This document shows positions 28,846-37,795 of a stretch of DNA of 63,602 bases, piece by piece. Made by a program: the position numbers and the translations under genes. Within the stretch, counting starts at the first letter, position 1. Every line of letters begins with the position of its first letter. The DNA is from Candidatus Binataceae bacterium (GTDB taxonomy: Bacteria; Desulfobacterota; Binatia; Binatales; Binataceae), in contig JASHOJ010000194.1 in the NCBI GenBank assembly GCA_030041155.1, forward strand, positions 1 through 63,602, written 5' to 3'. The notes beneath the pieces are model-generated. The model was not told the DNA's origin. It did no database searches and saw nothing but the letters and a program-made list of their open reading frames with translations.

Positions 28846-29808
28846 CTAGTAACGTGCCGCGATATTGCCGCGTACTCCATGCCACATGCCAAGCAGACAG
28901 GCGCGAACGTGCTCGCCGTGATTGCGAGGCCGAAGCGCGAAGTTCAGTGTAAAAAGAGCCGCCTGCCAGGCGATACCGCTCATCATGCCGCGCCCTGGCC
29001 TGGAACGCACCCGCCATAGCTCGCGCAACGCAGATAAGCGCCCTTCAGACTGGTCGTACAGCGCGAAATAGAGCGTATTGCGGACCGTATAGTAGCAGCG
29101 CAGCGGCGGCAGATCGTAGAACCTCACGCTCAAAGGTCCAACTTTCAACCGTTTTGAGAACGAAAAAATAGACACATCCTGACGAAGCTCGGCTCCCTGG
29201 TGGATGAATCCGTGGTATCCGGCTTTCATCATACGATAGCCGTATTCGACTTCACCGCGATCGATAAAATAGTCCCCGTTAGGCAGTCCCACGCGACGAA
29301 TCGCTGCCAAGCGGTACAAGCAACCAGACCAGATCGTGATCTGACACGGGTAAAAGCTTTCACCCGGCTTCGGTTTGACAGCGAAGCGTCCGTGGCGAGT
29401 GAATAGTTGTCCATGAAGTGGAGCTCCCTCCGGTTCAGTGCGCGGCAAGCATGCGATAAAGCCCGTCCGTTCCTGTTGATTCGCTGGCCAACTGTCGTAC
29501 AACTCCAACATCCGATCGAGCGCTCTGGGTTCAGGAATACCGTCGGCATCAAGCACCCAAATCCAGTCGAAGCCGTGCTCTAAGGCGTGCGAAATACCTA
29601 CCCGGATCGAGCCGATCACACCAAGATTTGCTGGATTGCGAATAACTGTCAGATTTTCGGGAAAGCTTCGCTCCAGGGTTCCATCTGTGGAGCCATTATC
29701 GACGAGTACGATCGATTCAGGCGGCCGGGTTTGCCGTTCGAGCGCATCTATCGCCCGATCGATTACGGCTGCGGCATTCAAGGTATGGATGTGGGCTAAA
29801 ACTCGCAT
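28846..29808 (-). CDS. GT2 glycosyltransferase, tandem copy 4
   Basis: 320 aa. RVLAHIHTLNAAAVIDRAIDAL, IVLVDNGSTDGTLERSFP, WVLDADGIPEPRAL and ITIWSGCLYRLAAIRRVGLP make up the GT-A core. Compared with copies 1-3 the acceptor-side region differs (FIACLPRTEPEGAPLHGQLFTRHGRF), and the C-terminus (RELWRVRSRPGRGMMSGIAWQAALFTLNFALRPRNHGEHV) closely matches copy 5. Copies 4 and 5 therefore form one sub-pair and 1-3 another. Confidence 0.88.
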   Translation of the reverse strand: MRVLAHIHTLNAAAVIDRAIDALERQTRPPESIVLVDNGSTDGTLERSFPENLTVIRNPANLGVIGSIRVGISHALEHGFDWIWVLDADGIPEPRALDRMLELYDSWPANQQERTGFIACLPRTEPEGAPLHGQLFTRHGRFAVKPKPGESFYPCQITIWSGCLYRLAAIRRVGLPNGDYFIDRGEVEYGYRMMKAGYHGFIHQGAELRQDVSIFSFSKRLKVGPLSVRFYDLPPLRCYYTVRNTLYFALYDQSEGRLSALRELWRVRSRPGRGMMSGIAWQAALFTLNFALRPRNHGEHVRACLLGMWHGVRGNIAARY

Positions 29809-29812
29809 GACC

Positions 29813-30919
29813 TCAGTAACGCGCTGCTATATTGCCGGTTAGTCCATGCCAGATGCCACGCAGGCACGCGCGGACTTCCGCTCTATGGCTATGCGGCCGC
29901 ACCGCGAAATTCAGCGTGAACAGAGCAGTCTGCCAGGCAATACCGCTCATCAAGCTGCGGCCGGGCCTGGAACGCACGCGCCATAATTCGCGTAATCTCG
30001 CAAAGCGTCCTATGGCTAGGTCGTACAGCGTGAAATAAAGAGTATTACGGCAAACATAGTAGCATCGGATAGGCGGGCTTTCTAACCATGCGAGTGTAAC
30101 TGGCCCAAACCTAAAAGCTCTCGGTCCCGCTTTCATTGCTTTAGGCCGGATTAGAGATCTTTCTATTGATCCCAACGTGATTGGTCCGACTTTTAAGGCT
30201 TTTGGTCCGAATTGTTCTTTCTTAATCAGAGCACCGCGAATATTATGTTGAATGACTGCGTCTTGGTGAATGAAAGCTTTGTACCCTCCCTTCATCAGCC
30301 GATAAGTGTATTCTAGTTCACCTCGATCAAGAACATAATCCGCATTGGGCAGTCCTATCAGGCGTACTGCCTTCGTACGATATAATGAGCCAGACCAGAT
30401 CGTCACGTGACAGGAGTAATAGCGGGGCTCCCGAGGAGGAGTAACAAGCGCGCGGCCATGCGGCGTGAAGATATGACCATGAGACGGGCGCCCATCCGGC
30501 TGGTTGCGCACCAGGCAAGCCAAAAGGCCGGTCTGGTCCTGCATGGCCTTAGGCCAGCTCGCGTATAGTTCCAGCAACTTCTCCAGAGCGTCCGGCTCGG
30601 GAACGCTATCAGCATCAAGAATCCACACCCAATCAAAGCCGTGCTCCAGGCCATATTTGAAACTTATGGCAATCGCGCCGCTGGTGCCGAGATTCACCGA
30701 ATTACGAATCACGGCGATCTCTTTTGGGAACTCCCGATCCAGCGTCCCGTCGGTAGAAGCATTGTCGACCAATATTATGGCATCGGGCGGTCGCGTTTGA
30801 TGCCGAACTGTCTCCACGGTTCGCTCGATAACATCGGCGTCATTAAAGGTATGAATATGGGCCAGCACTCTTGTCGTTGTTACGCGACTTGGACCACCGG
30901 CATTGTCACCCGAAGGCAA
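29813..30919 (-). CDS. GT2 glycosyltransferase, tandem copy 5 with internal duplication
   Basis: 368 aa, about 50 residues longer than its paralogues. The start is a TTG at 30919 with a perfect AGGAGG eight bases upstream; no ATG exists where the paralogues begin. Core motifs are RVLAHIHTFNDADVIERTV, AIILVDNASTDGTLDREFP, WILDADSVPEPDAL and VTIWSGSLYRTKAVRLIGLP. Residues 237-284 contain a repeated segment (GPKALKVGPITL, then RPKAMKAGPRAFRFGPVTL) where the neighbours have a single unit. The C-terminus matches copy 4. Confidence 0.85.
   Translation of the reverse strand: MPSGDNAGGPSRVTTTRVLAHIHTFNDADVIERTVETVRHQTRPPDAIILVDNASTDGTLDREFPKEIAVIRNSVNLGTSGAIAISFKYGLEHGFDWVWILDADSVPEPDALEKLLELYASWPKAMQDQTGLLACLVRNQPDGRPSHGHIFTPHGRALVTPPREPRYYSCHVTIWSGSLYRTKAVRLIGLPNADYVLDRGELEYTYRLMKGGYKAFIHQDAVIQHNIRGALIKKEQFGPKALKVGPITLGSIERSLIRPKAMKAGPRAFRFGPVTLAWLESPPIRCYYVCRNTLYFTLYDLAIGRFARLRELWRVRSRPGRSLMSGIAWQTALFTLNFAVRPHSHRAEVRACLRGIWHGLTGNIAARY
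30068..30211 (-). repeat. intragenic repeat inside GT2 copy 5
   Basis: This stretch encodes residues 237-284 of copy 5. Two similar units, K-A-(L/M)-K-(V/A)-G-P and then (G/R)P(I/V)TL, are set in series, with visible similarity at DNA level in the TTT-rich AGGCTTT and GGTCC words. Paralogues have one such unit before the CYY motif. It lies in a loop between the GT-A core and the C-terminal region. Confidence 0.6.
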
Positions 30920-30958
30920 AGACTGATCCTCCTGGCTTTCCGAGTCGCTCCTGCTGCA

Positions 30959-31933
30959 CTATCGAATCGGCCCGTCATGCCGCCCAATAGAGCGCATCAG
31001 TATCGTAAGTTCGGTCCCGAGTTGCATCGAAGCCGCGATCAACAACCGGGTGAAAAGACCGCTTAAGACAACCAGATGCATCGCAGACCAGGGAGATGGC
31101 TGAACGTGCTTGCGGTAGTAGGCGTAGGCGTCCGTGTGAAAGCCGATGACGCGACGGACTCGTTCCTTAAGGCTGACCTGCGAACCGCCCTTATGGTTCA
31201 GATGGATAATGCTTGCGGTTGGCAGGTAATAGCACCGGTAGCCTGCGTCGGCGATTCTCTTGCAGTAATCGGCATCGACAAAATAAAAGAATTGCTTGTC
31301 CAACTCCCCGACCTTCTCAATAACTTCACGCGAGTGCATGCTACAGGCGCCTGAAACATAGCCGGCCGCGAACGGAGCACTCATATCGCAATCCAGATGC
31401 AACAACTGCTTGCGCGCATAGCGGTTATTGGGAAATAACCTGGTGATGATGGACCTGGCTCCAAACAACGCGGCGGCAGGGCTGGGTAGCGGCTTGACCG
31501 AGACCTGCGTCGTTCCGTCCTCATTGAGCAGCCTGCTGCCGACGGCGCCCGCCTCGGGATGCTCGCGTAGGAACCCAATCATCCTGTCGAAAGCCTCCGG
31601 TAGCGCAATCGTGTCGTTGTTGAGTAAACAAACAAATTGGCCGCGGGCAAGCAGAAGGGCCCGATTGTTCGCGACTGCATAGGGGCCGTTGACCGCGATT
31701 CTGATTAGGCGAACTTCAGGAAAGCGTGCATGAATGATGTCGGCGGTGCCATCGGTCGATCCGTTGTCCACAACGATAATCTCGTAGGTCGCGCGCGGCG
31801 GGTTTCGATAGATCGACTCCAGGCAATCAACAGCGACCTGGCAGGCCTCATAGGTCACGATAATGATTGAGAGAACGAGCGCGGCGGCCTGGAGGGTGTC
31901 GTCCACGGCCTGCGCTGTGCTCACTGTGTTCAT
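30959..31933 (-). CDS. GT2 glycosyltransferase (rhamnosyltransferase-like)
   Basis: 324 aa. LSIIIVTYEACQVAVDCLESIYRNPP, EIIVVDNGSTDGTADII, RALLLARGQFVCLLNNDTIALP (the DxD-equivalent NND) and GACSMHSREVIEKVGELDKQFFYFVDADYCKRIADAGY are the classic WcaA/rhamnosyltransferase pattern. It is not close to the five tandem copies. A C-terminal amphipathic/hydrophobic stretch (HLVVLSGLFTRLLIAASM) suggests membrane attachment. Its ATG overlaps the stop of the kinase gene upstream (4 bp). Confidence 0.9.
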   Translation of the reverse strand: MNTVSTAQAVDDTLQAAALVLSIIIVTYEACQVAVDCLESIYRNPPRATYEIIVVDNGSTDGTADIIHARFPEVRLIRIAVNGPYAVANNRALLLARGQFVCLLNNDTIALPEAFDRMIGFLREHPEAGAVGSRLLNEDGTTQVSVKPLPSPAAALFGARSIITRLFPNNRYARKQLLHLDCDMSAPFAAGYVSGACSMHSREVIEKVGELDKQFFYFVDADYCKRIADAGYRCYYLPTASIIHLNHKGGSQVSLKERVRRVIGFHTDAYAYYRKHVQPSPWSAMHLVVLSGLFTRLLIAASMQLGTELTILMRSIGRHDGPIR

Positions 31934-32736
31934 CTTTTCGAGTCGCGATAGTAACTGCGATAAGGCTGGTTCGACCGGCCATGGGCCTTCGGCTCGAAAC
32001 GATTCAGGACCGCACCGATAACGGGAGTACCGGTCTGCTCAAGTTGCTGCTTGGCCCGGCGTACCTCGTCGAGATCAGCACTTCCCGCTCCCACGACGAG
32101 CAGGATCGCATCGACTATTGACGCGAGAAGTAGCGCATCGTTAGCCGCCAGAACTGGAGGTGAATCCACAAGTACGATGCCGAAATCCTGGGACACCGAC
32201 TTGAACGCCGCCTTCGCCTTGGCCCAATCCATGGTGGGCAGAATCATCGGAGATTTTCGTCCTCCCGCCATAACGTTGACGACACTGGAGTTTGATTGGC
32301 CGATCCTTAAACGATGGATAACGTCGGCGCCCGCTGTCTCGCCGAGCAGGACTTCCGTCAGCCCGACAGAGTCGGTGATTCCGATTGCTAAGCCGAGCGA
32401 CGATCGCCGTAGGTCGCCATCAACAAGAAGTGCCGCCTGACCGGCTAGTGAGGAGGTGATAGCTAGGCAGGAAGCGATTGTAGTTTTACCTTCGCCTGGT
32501 GCCGTGCTGGTTACGAGAATAGAGTTGCCGGAAACAAGGGACGGACTCATCCGCAGTGCCCCGAGCAGTGCGATATAGGCATCTTCGATTTCGGGGTTCT
32601 GCGAGATGGCTTCCGCGAGAGCGCTCAAGCGGCCTCCATTGGCGCGCACGTGCGATAACTCCGGAAGAACAGGCGCCCGGCTCGTCCTTCCTGACTGCAA
32701 CTTATTGAGCGTATCCAGCTTTGAGTCGAGCTTCAT
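31930..32736 (-). CDS. CpsD/CapB-type bacterial tyrosine kinase
   Basis: 268 aa cytoplasmic BY-kinase. Walker A is STAPGEGKTT (77-86), Walker A' is LLVDGDLRR (103-111) and Walker B is IVLVDSPPVL. The C-terminal tail PYRSYYRDSKR has three tyrosines, the autophosphorylation cluster. Such kinases pair with a Wzz-type membrane activator, here the separate protein encoded at 35799, and control chain length and export by phosphorylation cycles. Unlike Wzc of enteric bacteria the two parts are split. Confidence 0.92.
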   Translation of the reverse strand: MKLDSKLDTLNKLQSGRTSRAPVLPELSHVRANGGRLSALAEAISQNPEIEDAYIALLGALRMSPSLVSGNSILVTSTAPGEGKTTIASCLAITSSLAGQAALLVDGDLRRSSLGLAIGITDSVGLTEVLLGETAGADVIHRLRIGQSNSSVVNVMAGGRKSPMILPTMDWAKAKAAFKSVSQDFGIVLVDSPPVLAANDALLLASIVDAILLVVGAGSADLDEVRRAKQQLEQTGTPVIGAVLNRFEPKAHGRSNQPYRSYYRDSKR

Positions 32737-32779
32737 CTGAATAGGTTTGCAGCGATGGCATCATTGAAGCGCACAAGGT

Positions 32780-34630
32780 TTAATCTCCACTGGCTGAGGC
32801 AGCGATGTCGACTCGCCCTGCGGCCGCTCCGTTTGAGAATTCCTGGAGTTGAAAAAAAGTGGGATCGCTCGAAAGCAGCTCCGCATAGGTTCCTGAGTTC
32901 CGTAAACGACCCTCGTTTAACAAGTAGATACGATCACAGTTTTTGACAAGCTGTAATCGATGCGCGATCGCGATTATGGTCTTCTTGCCCCTTAGCGCGG
33001 CTAAAGTCTCGCCAATCGCAGCTTCGGTGGCGCCATCCAGATTCGCCGTTGCCTCGTCGACCACCAGAACTTCAGGATCGTGATAGAGCGCGCGAGCGAT
33101 ACCGAGCCGCTGGCGCTCGCCGCCCGAAAAGCGGTCACCCCTCTCGCCGACCATCGCGTTTAGTCCGTCTGGCAGCGAACGCACCAAACGATCGACATGC
33201 GCTGCCTGCAGCGCCTGCCACACGCGCTCGTCATTAATGTCTTCCTTCGGCACGCCAAAAGCGACGTTATTTCGCACCGTATCGTCCATCAAATAGACGC
33301 TCTGTGGAACGTATCCGATATTTCCTTGCCAGTCGCTAAGCTTGTCGCGCATGTCGCGGCCGTCTACCAGCATCCTACCGGCGCTTGGCACAAACAGACC
33401 CAGAATAAGATCAGCCAACGTGGTCTTTCCGGCACCGGTCGGACCTATAATAGCGATCCAATGCCCCCTTGGAATCTCAAGAGACACATCGTCGATCGCC
33501 GGCTGATCGGATATTGGATACTGATAAGATAAATGTTCGAGTGTCAGCGATCGGCGGAATGCGAACGGAGGTGGCTGTCCCGCAGGGCCGACCTGCATCT
33601 GCCGTTTACTCAGGTACTTTTGCGAAGCGAGGAGTTCCTGGTACATAGCTTCAGTCGAAGCATAATAGAAGCGCAATTTGGCGGCGCCATTAGCCAGACG
33701 GCCTACGCTTGGCATCAGCCGCATCGCGGCGAACGCAAACATTCCCAGCAGCGGCAAAATCGAGAGCAAATCCTGCCCGCGTTCTAACAGGATTGCGGCA
33801 ATCGCAACCATCGTCGTGACGGCGAGAGTATCGATGACGAAGCGTGAAATCGTAGTGAGGAACATCGTCGAACGCATCGCGTCGCCAAAGCACCTGACCT
33901 GATACTCGTACATGTCGGCGAAGAAGGAACGCCGGCCGGTGATTATCGTTTCCTTAATGCCCCCGATTGCCTGATCACTCCACTGGATCATCGAATCGAG
34001 ACTTAGCTCGGCGCGGCGTCCTGCAGCGCCGAGTCCCTTATGCATTGCTCGATATAGCGGCACGGCAGGAAGGGCGAGGACCGCCAGAGCACCGAGCGTC
34101 GCCAAAGGCTCGACCGCCAGCAGCAAAGCAATCACCGCCAGTGCGACCAGTAGCTCTCCGAGCACGAGCAAAAAGTTTACCAGGAATCCGAAGGTGAAGT
34201 CTTCTACAGTTCTGGTCGTGATTCTTATTAGTTCGGCGCTATTGCGCTGCAGATGAAAGGTGTATGGCGCGTTCAGATAGCCGTCCATCAACTGGCGTGA
34301 AAGCTGAACGTGTTTCCTGAAGGTAAAACCGAAGAGCCAACGATATAGCTGGATAAGATAGCCGCTCTTGGCGGTGAAGACAGCCACCAGCCCGGCTCCC
34401 AGGATGAGAAACAACTGTTCCGGCCGCAGGTTCAGCGTGGTTACGAGCGGCCGTAGGAACGGCACCTTACGGAGCAATTCCGGCTCCTTAACGACCGCAA
34501 TCAAAGGCACGACCAGCCCGATGCTGACCGCCTCGAAAAGCGCGCCGAGCCCAAGAGCGCCTAATAGAAAAGCGCCCTCGATCTTTTCGCGCCGCGTGAG
34601 GAGATACCACAGTTGTTTGATCAGCATCAC
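32780..34630 (-). CDS. ABC transporter, fused permease and ATPase (flippase-like)
   Basis: 616 aa half-transporter. The N-terminal ABC membrane domain (about six helices, residues 15-330) is followed by an ATPase with Walker A GPTGAGKTT, signature FSGGERQRLG, Walker B VLVVDEATANLD and the H-loop IAIAHRL. Its layout matches PglK/MsbA-like lipid-linked oligosaccharide flippases, and no Wzx is found in the locus, so it is the best candidate for moving the repeat unit across the inner membrane. Substrate inferred from context. Confidence 0.9.
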   Translation of the reverse strand: MMLIKQLWYLLTRREKIEGAFLLGALGLGALFEAVSIGLVVPLIAVVKEPELLRKVPFLRPLVTTLNLRPEQLFLILGAGLVAVFTAKSGYLIQLYRWLFGFTFRKHVQLSRQLMDGYLNAPYTFHLQRNSAELIRITTRTVEDFTFGFLVNFLLVLGELLVALAVIALLLAVEPLATLGALAVLALPAVPLYRAMHKGLGAAGRRAELSLDSMIQWSDQAIGGIKETIITGRRSFFADMYEYQVRCFGDAMRSTMFLTTISRFVIDTLAVTTMVAIAAILLERGQDLLSILPLLGMFAFAAMRLMPSVGRLANGAAKLRFYYASTEAMYQELLASQKYLSKRQMQVGPAGQPPPFAFRRSLTLEHLSYQYPISDQPAIDDVSLEIPRGHWIAIIGPTGAGKTTLADLILGLFVPSAGRMLVDGRDMRDKLSDWQGNIGYVPQSVYLMDDTVRNNVAFGVPKEDINDERVWQALQAAHVDRLVRSLPDGLNAMVGERGDRFSGGERQRLGIARALYHDPEVLVVDEATANLDGATEAAIGETLAALRGKKTIIAIAHRLQLVKNCDRIYLLNEGRLRNSGTYAELLSSDPTFFQLQEFSNGAAAGRVDIAASASGD

Positions 34631-34693
34631 GAGTAAATCTTGATTGCTAATGCCGAGGCCTTATCGCGGACATTTGAGGCAGCCGGCGCTCAT

Positions 34694-35758
34694 CTATGGA
34701 AGGACCGTTCCCCCGGTTGGTTGATTGATTATGTAGGCGGCGTTAAATCCCACATTGTTCGGTAACATTCCCGTGATTTCCTTTGCTATCCGGTTAGCCT
34801 TGGCAAGATCTGTCGGCGGAACATAGATGACGCTGTTGTCCGGCACGATCATGTCATCTTCTAGCTTGAGGTTCATAACCTCCTTTAGGTTAATCACGCG
34901 CATCCGAGGCTGCCCGTCGCTGTCCATATAGATGAGGCGCACCGACTTAATCGCTCCAGTAGGCAATACGCCTCCGGCTTGTGCAACCGCCATCAGCACG
35001 GTCTGTGGACGATCCAGTGGAACTCGTCCGGGCCTTGGGACCTCGCCAATCACCATGGTTGATGGCGGACGCAAGGTCTCCGGAATAAGACTGACGTTGA
35101 TGTCAAGTCCGAGGGCGGAATAGCCGGCATCGGCATCGTACTCAAGCTCTTTGAGCTGACGTCCCCGCGCCTCCAGCGGGGGTAACAATGGCAGCGAGAT
35201 CGTACCGTCGGGCAACACCCTTGTCGTCATGCTCAGGCCCTTGCTGGTTTGTCCAATCATGGCGACAAAGCGGTCGACCGGTGAATGGGATTTAATCACA
35301 TCGATCGTAACCTGGGACTGCCCGAGCATCTCGCGGTAGCTCGACTCAACCCGGCGCGCAAGAGAGTCCGGCGTTAATCCGGCCGCTATGATGGGCCCGA
35401 TTCCCGGCAATGAAATTCGGCCGTCCGGTCTCACTGTTGCGGTTTCGATGTTCTCCGGATCGTTGAAAAATTCGATGCGCAGCACATCGCCAACCGAGAT
35501 GAGATACTCTGCCAGAGTTGGCTTGGGATTCACGTCAAAGAACGCGGTCAACTCGTCACCGGGAACCAGTTCAAACACCGGAGGTCCCTGTGCGAGGCGC
35601 TGCGCGATTTCGAGCCGCTCCTTTGCCTTTGCCGCGGAGCTGAGCTGATCCAGGTTAATCGTGCTACCATCGCCGGTGCGCTCGAAAGAACTCGCGGAGC
35701 AGGCGCTAACCGCCAGAGCTAGCAGGCAAATGATCAGCATTTTGCAGCGATACCACAC
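34694..35758 (-). CDS. Wza-type polysaccharide export lipoprotein
   Basis: 354 aa. The signal peptide ends in the lipobox AVSAC, so it is an outer-membrane lipoprotein. The Poly_export domain (YLISVGDVLRIEFFNDPENIETATVRPDGRISLPGIG) and SLBB-like domains (VLPDGTISLPLLPP and VMVIGEVPRPGRV) follow in order. It should form the outer-membrane channel for the polymer. The start is GTG at 35758 with GGGGGAG upstream; an ATG seven codons later is possible. Confidence 0.92.
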   Translation of the reverse strand: MWYRCKMLIICLLALAVSACSASSFERTGDGSTINLDQLSSAAKAKERLEIAQRLAQGPPVFELVPGDELTAFFDVNPKPTLAEYLISVGDVLRIEFFNDPENIETATVRPDGRISLPGIGPIIAAGLTPDSLARRVESSYREMLGQSQVTIDVIKSHSPVDRFVAMIGQTSKGLSMTTRVLPDGTISLPLLPPLEARGRQLKELEYDADAGYSALGLDINVSLIPETLRPPSTMVIGEVPRPGRVPLDRPQTVLMAVAQAGGVLPTGAIKSVRLIYMDSDGQPRMRVINLKEVMNLKLEDDMIVPDNSVIYVPPTDLAKANRIAKEITGMLPNNVGFNAAYIINQPTGGTVLP

Positions 35759-35798
35759 GGAACAACTCCCCCGAATCGTTTCGGTCCTATCTCGACGC

Positions 35799-37085
35799 TT
35801 AACTCGCCGTCTCAGTTGAAGGTCCCCGCCACGGCCGTAAGTTATCGGTATCTGGAATAGTTCCTACAACTTTCAGTCCAATAGTTTCCTCGACGTCGTG
35901 AATCCCGCGAACCCGCCGGTTGATGTACTCGAGGAAGAAGGCCAGCGCGACACCGACGAGCAGTCCGCTGAGAAGAGAGGCGATCGCTATGATGCCGCGA
36001 CGCGGCCGGCTCGGCAGTTCGGGAACCGCGGCCGGCGAAATCAGGCGCGCCGCCGGCACCGGATCGGAACCCTTGATTTCCGCGTCCTTTAAATCTTTGG
36101 CAACGGTGTCATAGGTTGTGCGCGCGACGTCGACCTCTGCCTCGCGGAGTTTAAGCTCACGCTCAATTCCTGGTAATGCATTCAACTCCACTCGGCGCTG
36201 ATTCAGAATCTGAAGCAGGCGCTCACGCTTGGCGGCGTCGGCTCTGGCCGCCAATGTTCCAGGACTCGCAGCCAGGCTTTGGTCCAGATTTGCCAGCTCG
36301 ACCTGCAAATCGGAAATCACCCTGAGTTGCGCATCATACTGTTGCTGGTAGAGAACCACTCCATGCGATTCTTTGTAGTTCTCCAGATTCCGCCGGGCAG
36401 CTATCAGCCGCTCGCGACTCTGCTCGAGTTCGCTAGTAAGATGATCGCTGGCGAATTTGGCCTCGGACGAACGCATCTTCTCCATAAACTGGATGAACAG
36501 CTTCGCGGTGGTATTTGCGACTGCGGCCGCGGTGCGGGGTCTTTTGTCTCTGTATTTGATGTCAAAGACATAAGTATCCTCGTAGGATTTGAGCGAAAGT
36601 CCGCGGCCGACATCGTCGACCGCCTTAGTGAAAGGATCCGGCTTCAACAAGCGACCGTACTTTACAATCGCAACCGCGTCCCACAGATAGTCCTTGCTGT
36701 CCTTTACGCCCGCTTTCAGACATGCCGAAAGCCAGGCGAAAACGCCGCTGCCGACCTCCTCGTCCGGCTGTGGCTTATCAAGATTCAGCTCACGCACGAC
36801 CTGATCGACCAGAGCGGTACTCTTGATGATCTGGATATAGGTCCTGGAAGCTGTTTCGACCGAGGCCATCTGCCCGACAGGAAAGTCCAAAAACTCTTTG
36901 CCCGTATCGCCCGCCCCCTGAATCTTGATTGGTTCGTGGGGCCGAACCAGCACAGTCGCGGTCGCGTCGTACTTCTCGGTGATCGCGAACGAGAAGACAT
37001 AACCCGCAACGCCGGTGATAAGGCAGAGCGCAACAATCAAATAGAGATGCCGGCGCAATACTTCCAGGACGGCGATTTCTTCCAT
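35799..37085 (-). CDS. Wzz/GumC chain-length determinant protein
   Basis: 428 aa inner-membrane co-polymerase. Helix 1 is LIVALCLITGVAGYVFSFAI and helix 2 is GIIAIASLLSGLLVGVALAFFLEY, with a long coiled-coil periplasmic region between (LTSELEQSRERLIAARRNLENYKESH). The Pro-rich motif before helix 2 (PAAVPELPSRPRRG) is typical. It sets polymer length with Wzy and activates the separate CpsD kinase. The cupin gene lies 24 bp beyond its start on the same strand. Confidence 0.9.
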   Translation of the reverse strand: MEEIAVLEVLRRHLYLIVALCLITGVAGYVFSFAITEKYDATATVLVRPHEPIKIQGAGDTGKEFLDFPVGQMASVETASRTYIQIIKSTALVDQVVRELNLDKPQPDEEVGSGVFAWLSACLKAGVKDSKDYLWDAVAIVKYGRLLKPDPFTKAVDDVGRGLSLKSYEDTYVFDIKYRDKRPRTAAAVANTTAKLFIQFMEKMRSSEAKFASDHLTSELEQSRERLIAARRNLENYKESHGVVLYQQQYDAQLRVISDLQVELANLDQSLAASPGTLAARADAAKRERLLQILNQRRVELNALPGIERELKLREAEVDVARTTYDTVAKDLKDAEIKGSDPVPAARLISPAAVPELPSRPRRGIIAIASLLSGLLVGVALAFFLEYINRRVRGIHDVEETIGLKVVGTIPDTDNLRPWRGPSTETAS

Positions 37086-37109
37086 TCGTGCGTTTCACTC
37101 CTCAGCAGT

Positions 37110-37550
37110 TCATGTTCCGCAGCCGCGAATGTGAAAGTCACTATGATGCCGCCATCCGTCAGCGCAGTGAAAACCCCAATCCCTCAGTTTTGGTCCGCGA
37201 AGAAAAACTGTGATTGCGCGAGGCGCGCTCTCGATGATTTGAATGCGATGAGGAGTTGCCGCTCGGCGCAGAACAACCTCTCCTTCCGTGCGCAGCTTGT
37301 ACTTTTCCGCGCGAAACCACTCGACGTATTTTCCCTGCAAGACGATCGCGATACTCACGCCCGGGTGATCGTGAAGGGCCCGATTGTCGTCCGATCTGAG
37401 AAACTCATGCAGATAAATGTCGAACATCCGATGATTGCCGAGCAATTCCCAACGATTGAGGTATGGGTCCCCTGAAAGATTCCGGATCACCCTGGTGGCC
37501 GGATGTTTACTCATGTGATCCAGTACGCGGCGTCTTATCGATGCAAGCAT
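37110..37550 (-). CDS. small cupin-like protein
   Basis: About 146 aa from the ATG at 37550; a GTG at 37568 with a GGTGAGG site is an alternative, and the frame is open to 37715. The core ALHDHPGVSIAIVLQGKYVEWFRA, GEVVLRRAATPHRIQI and AITVFLRGPKLRDWGFHC has cupin character with two His in LHDHP that could bind a metal. The C-terminus is His/Cys-rich (WRHHSDFHIRGCGT). Its role is unknown, but its position just ahead of wzz and after the oxygenase-like fusion suggests a sugar-modifying or regulatory part. Confidence 0.65.
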   Translation of the reverse strand: MLASIRRRVLDHMSKHPATRVIRNLSGDPYLNRWELLGNHRMFDIYLHEFLRSDDNRALHDHPGVSIAIVLQGKYVEWFRAEKYKLRTEGEVVLRRAATPHRIQIIESAPRAITVFLRGPKLRDWGFHCADGWRHHSDFHIRGCGT

Positions 37551-37795
37551 AACCCGAGGAATCTTCACTTGCCTCACCGTTGCTATAAACGCGCAAGACT
37601 CCAAAGCCGCTTTGCCCCACCCGCACCGCGTCCAATTACAAATCCAAACCTGCGATCTTGAATGCAGCCGCGAAAGTGACCGCCAGCGAAGTTGGCGGCG
37701 GCGACACACGCCCAAGCTCGCAATCGCGGCAAAGCACTGCTCATCCGCGAAGGTCCGAGGAAGTCACACCCTCGGGCGTCCCGCGGTTTTGTCAC

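Noticed and set aside
36279..37475. 398-codon plus-strand frame opposite wzz and the cupin gene
   Set aside because: It spans two well-supported minus-strand genes and has no family signature.
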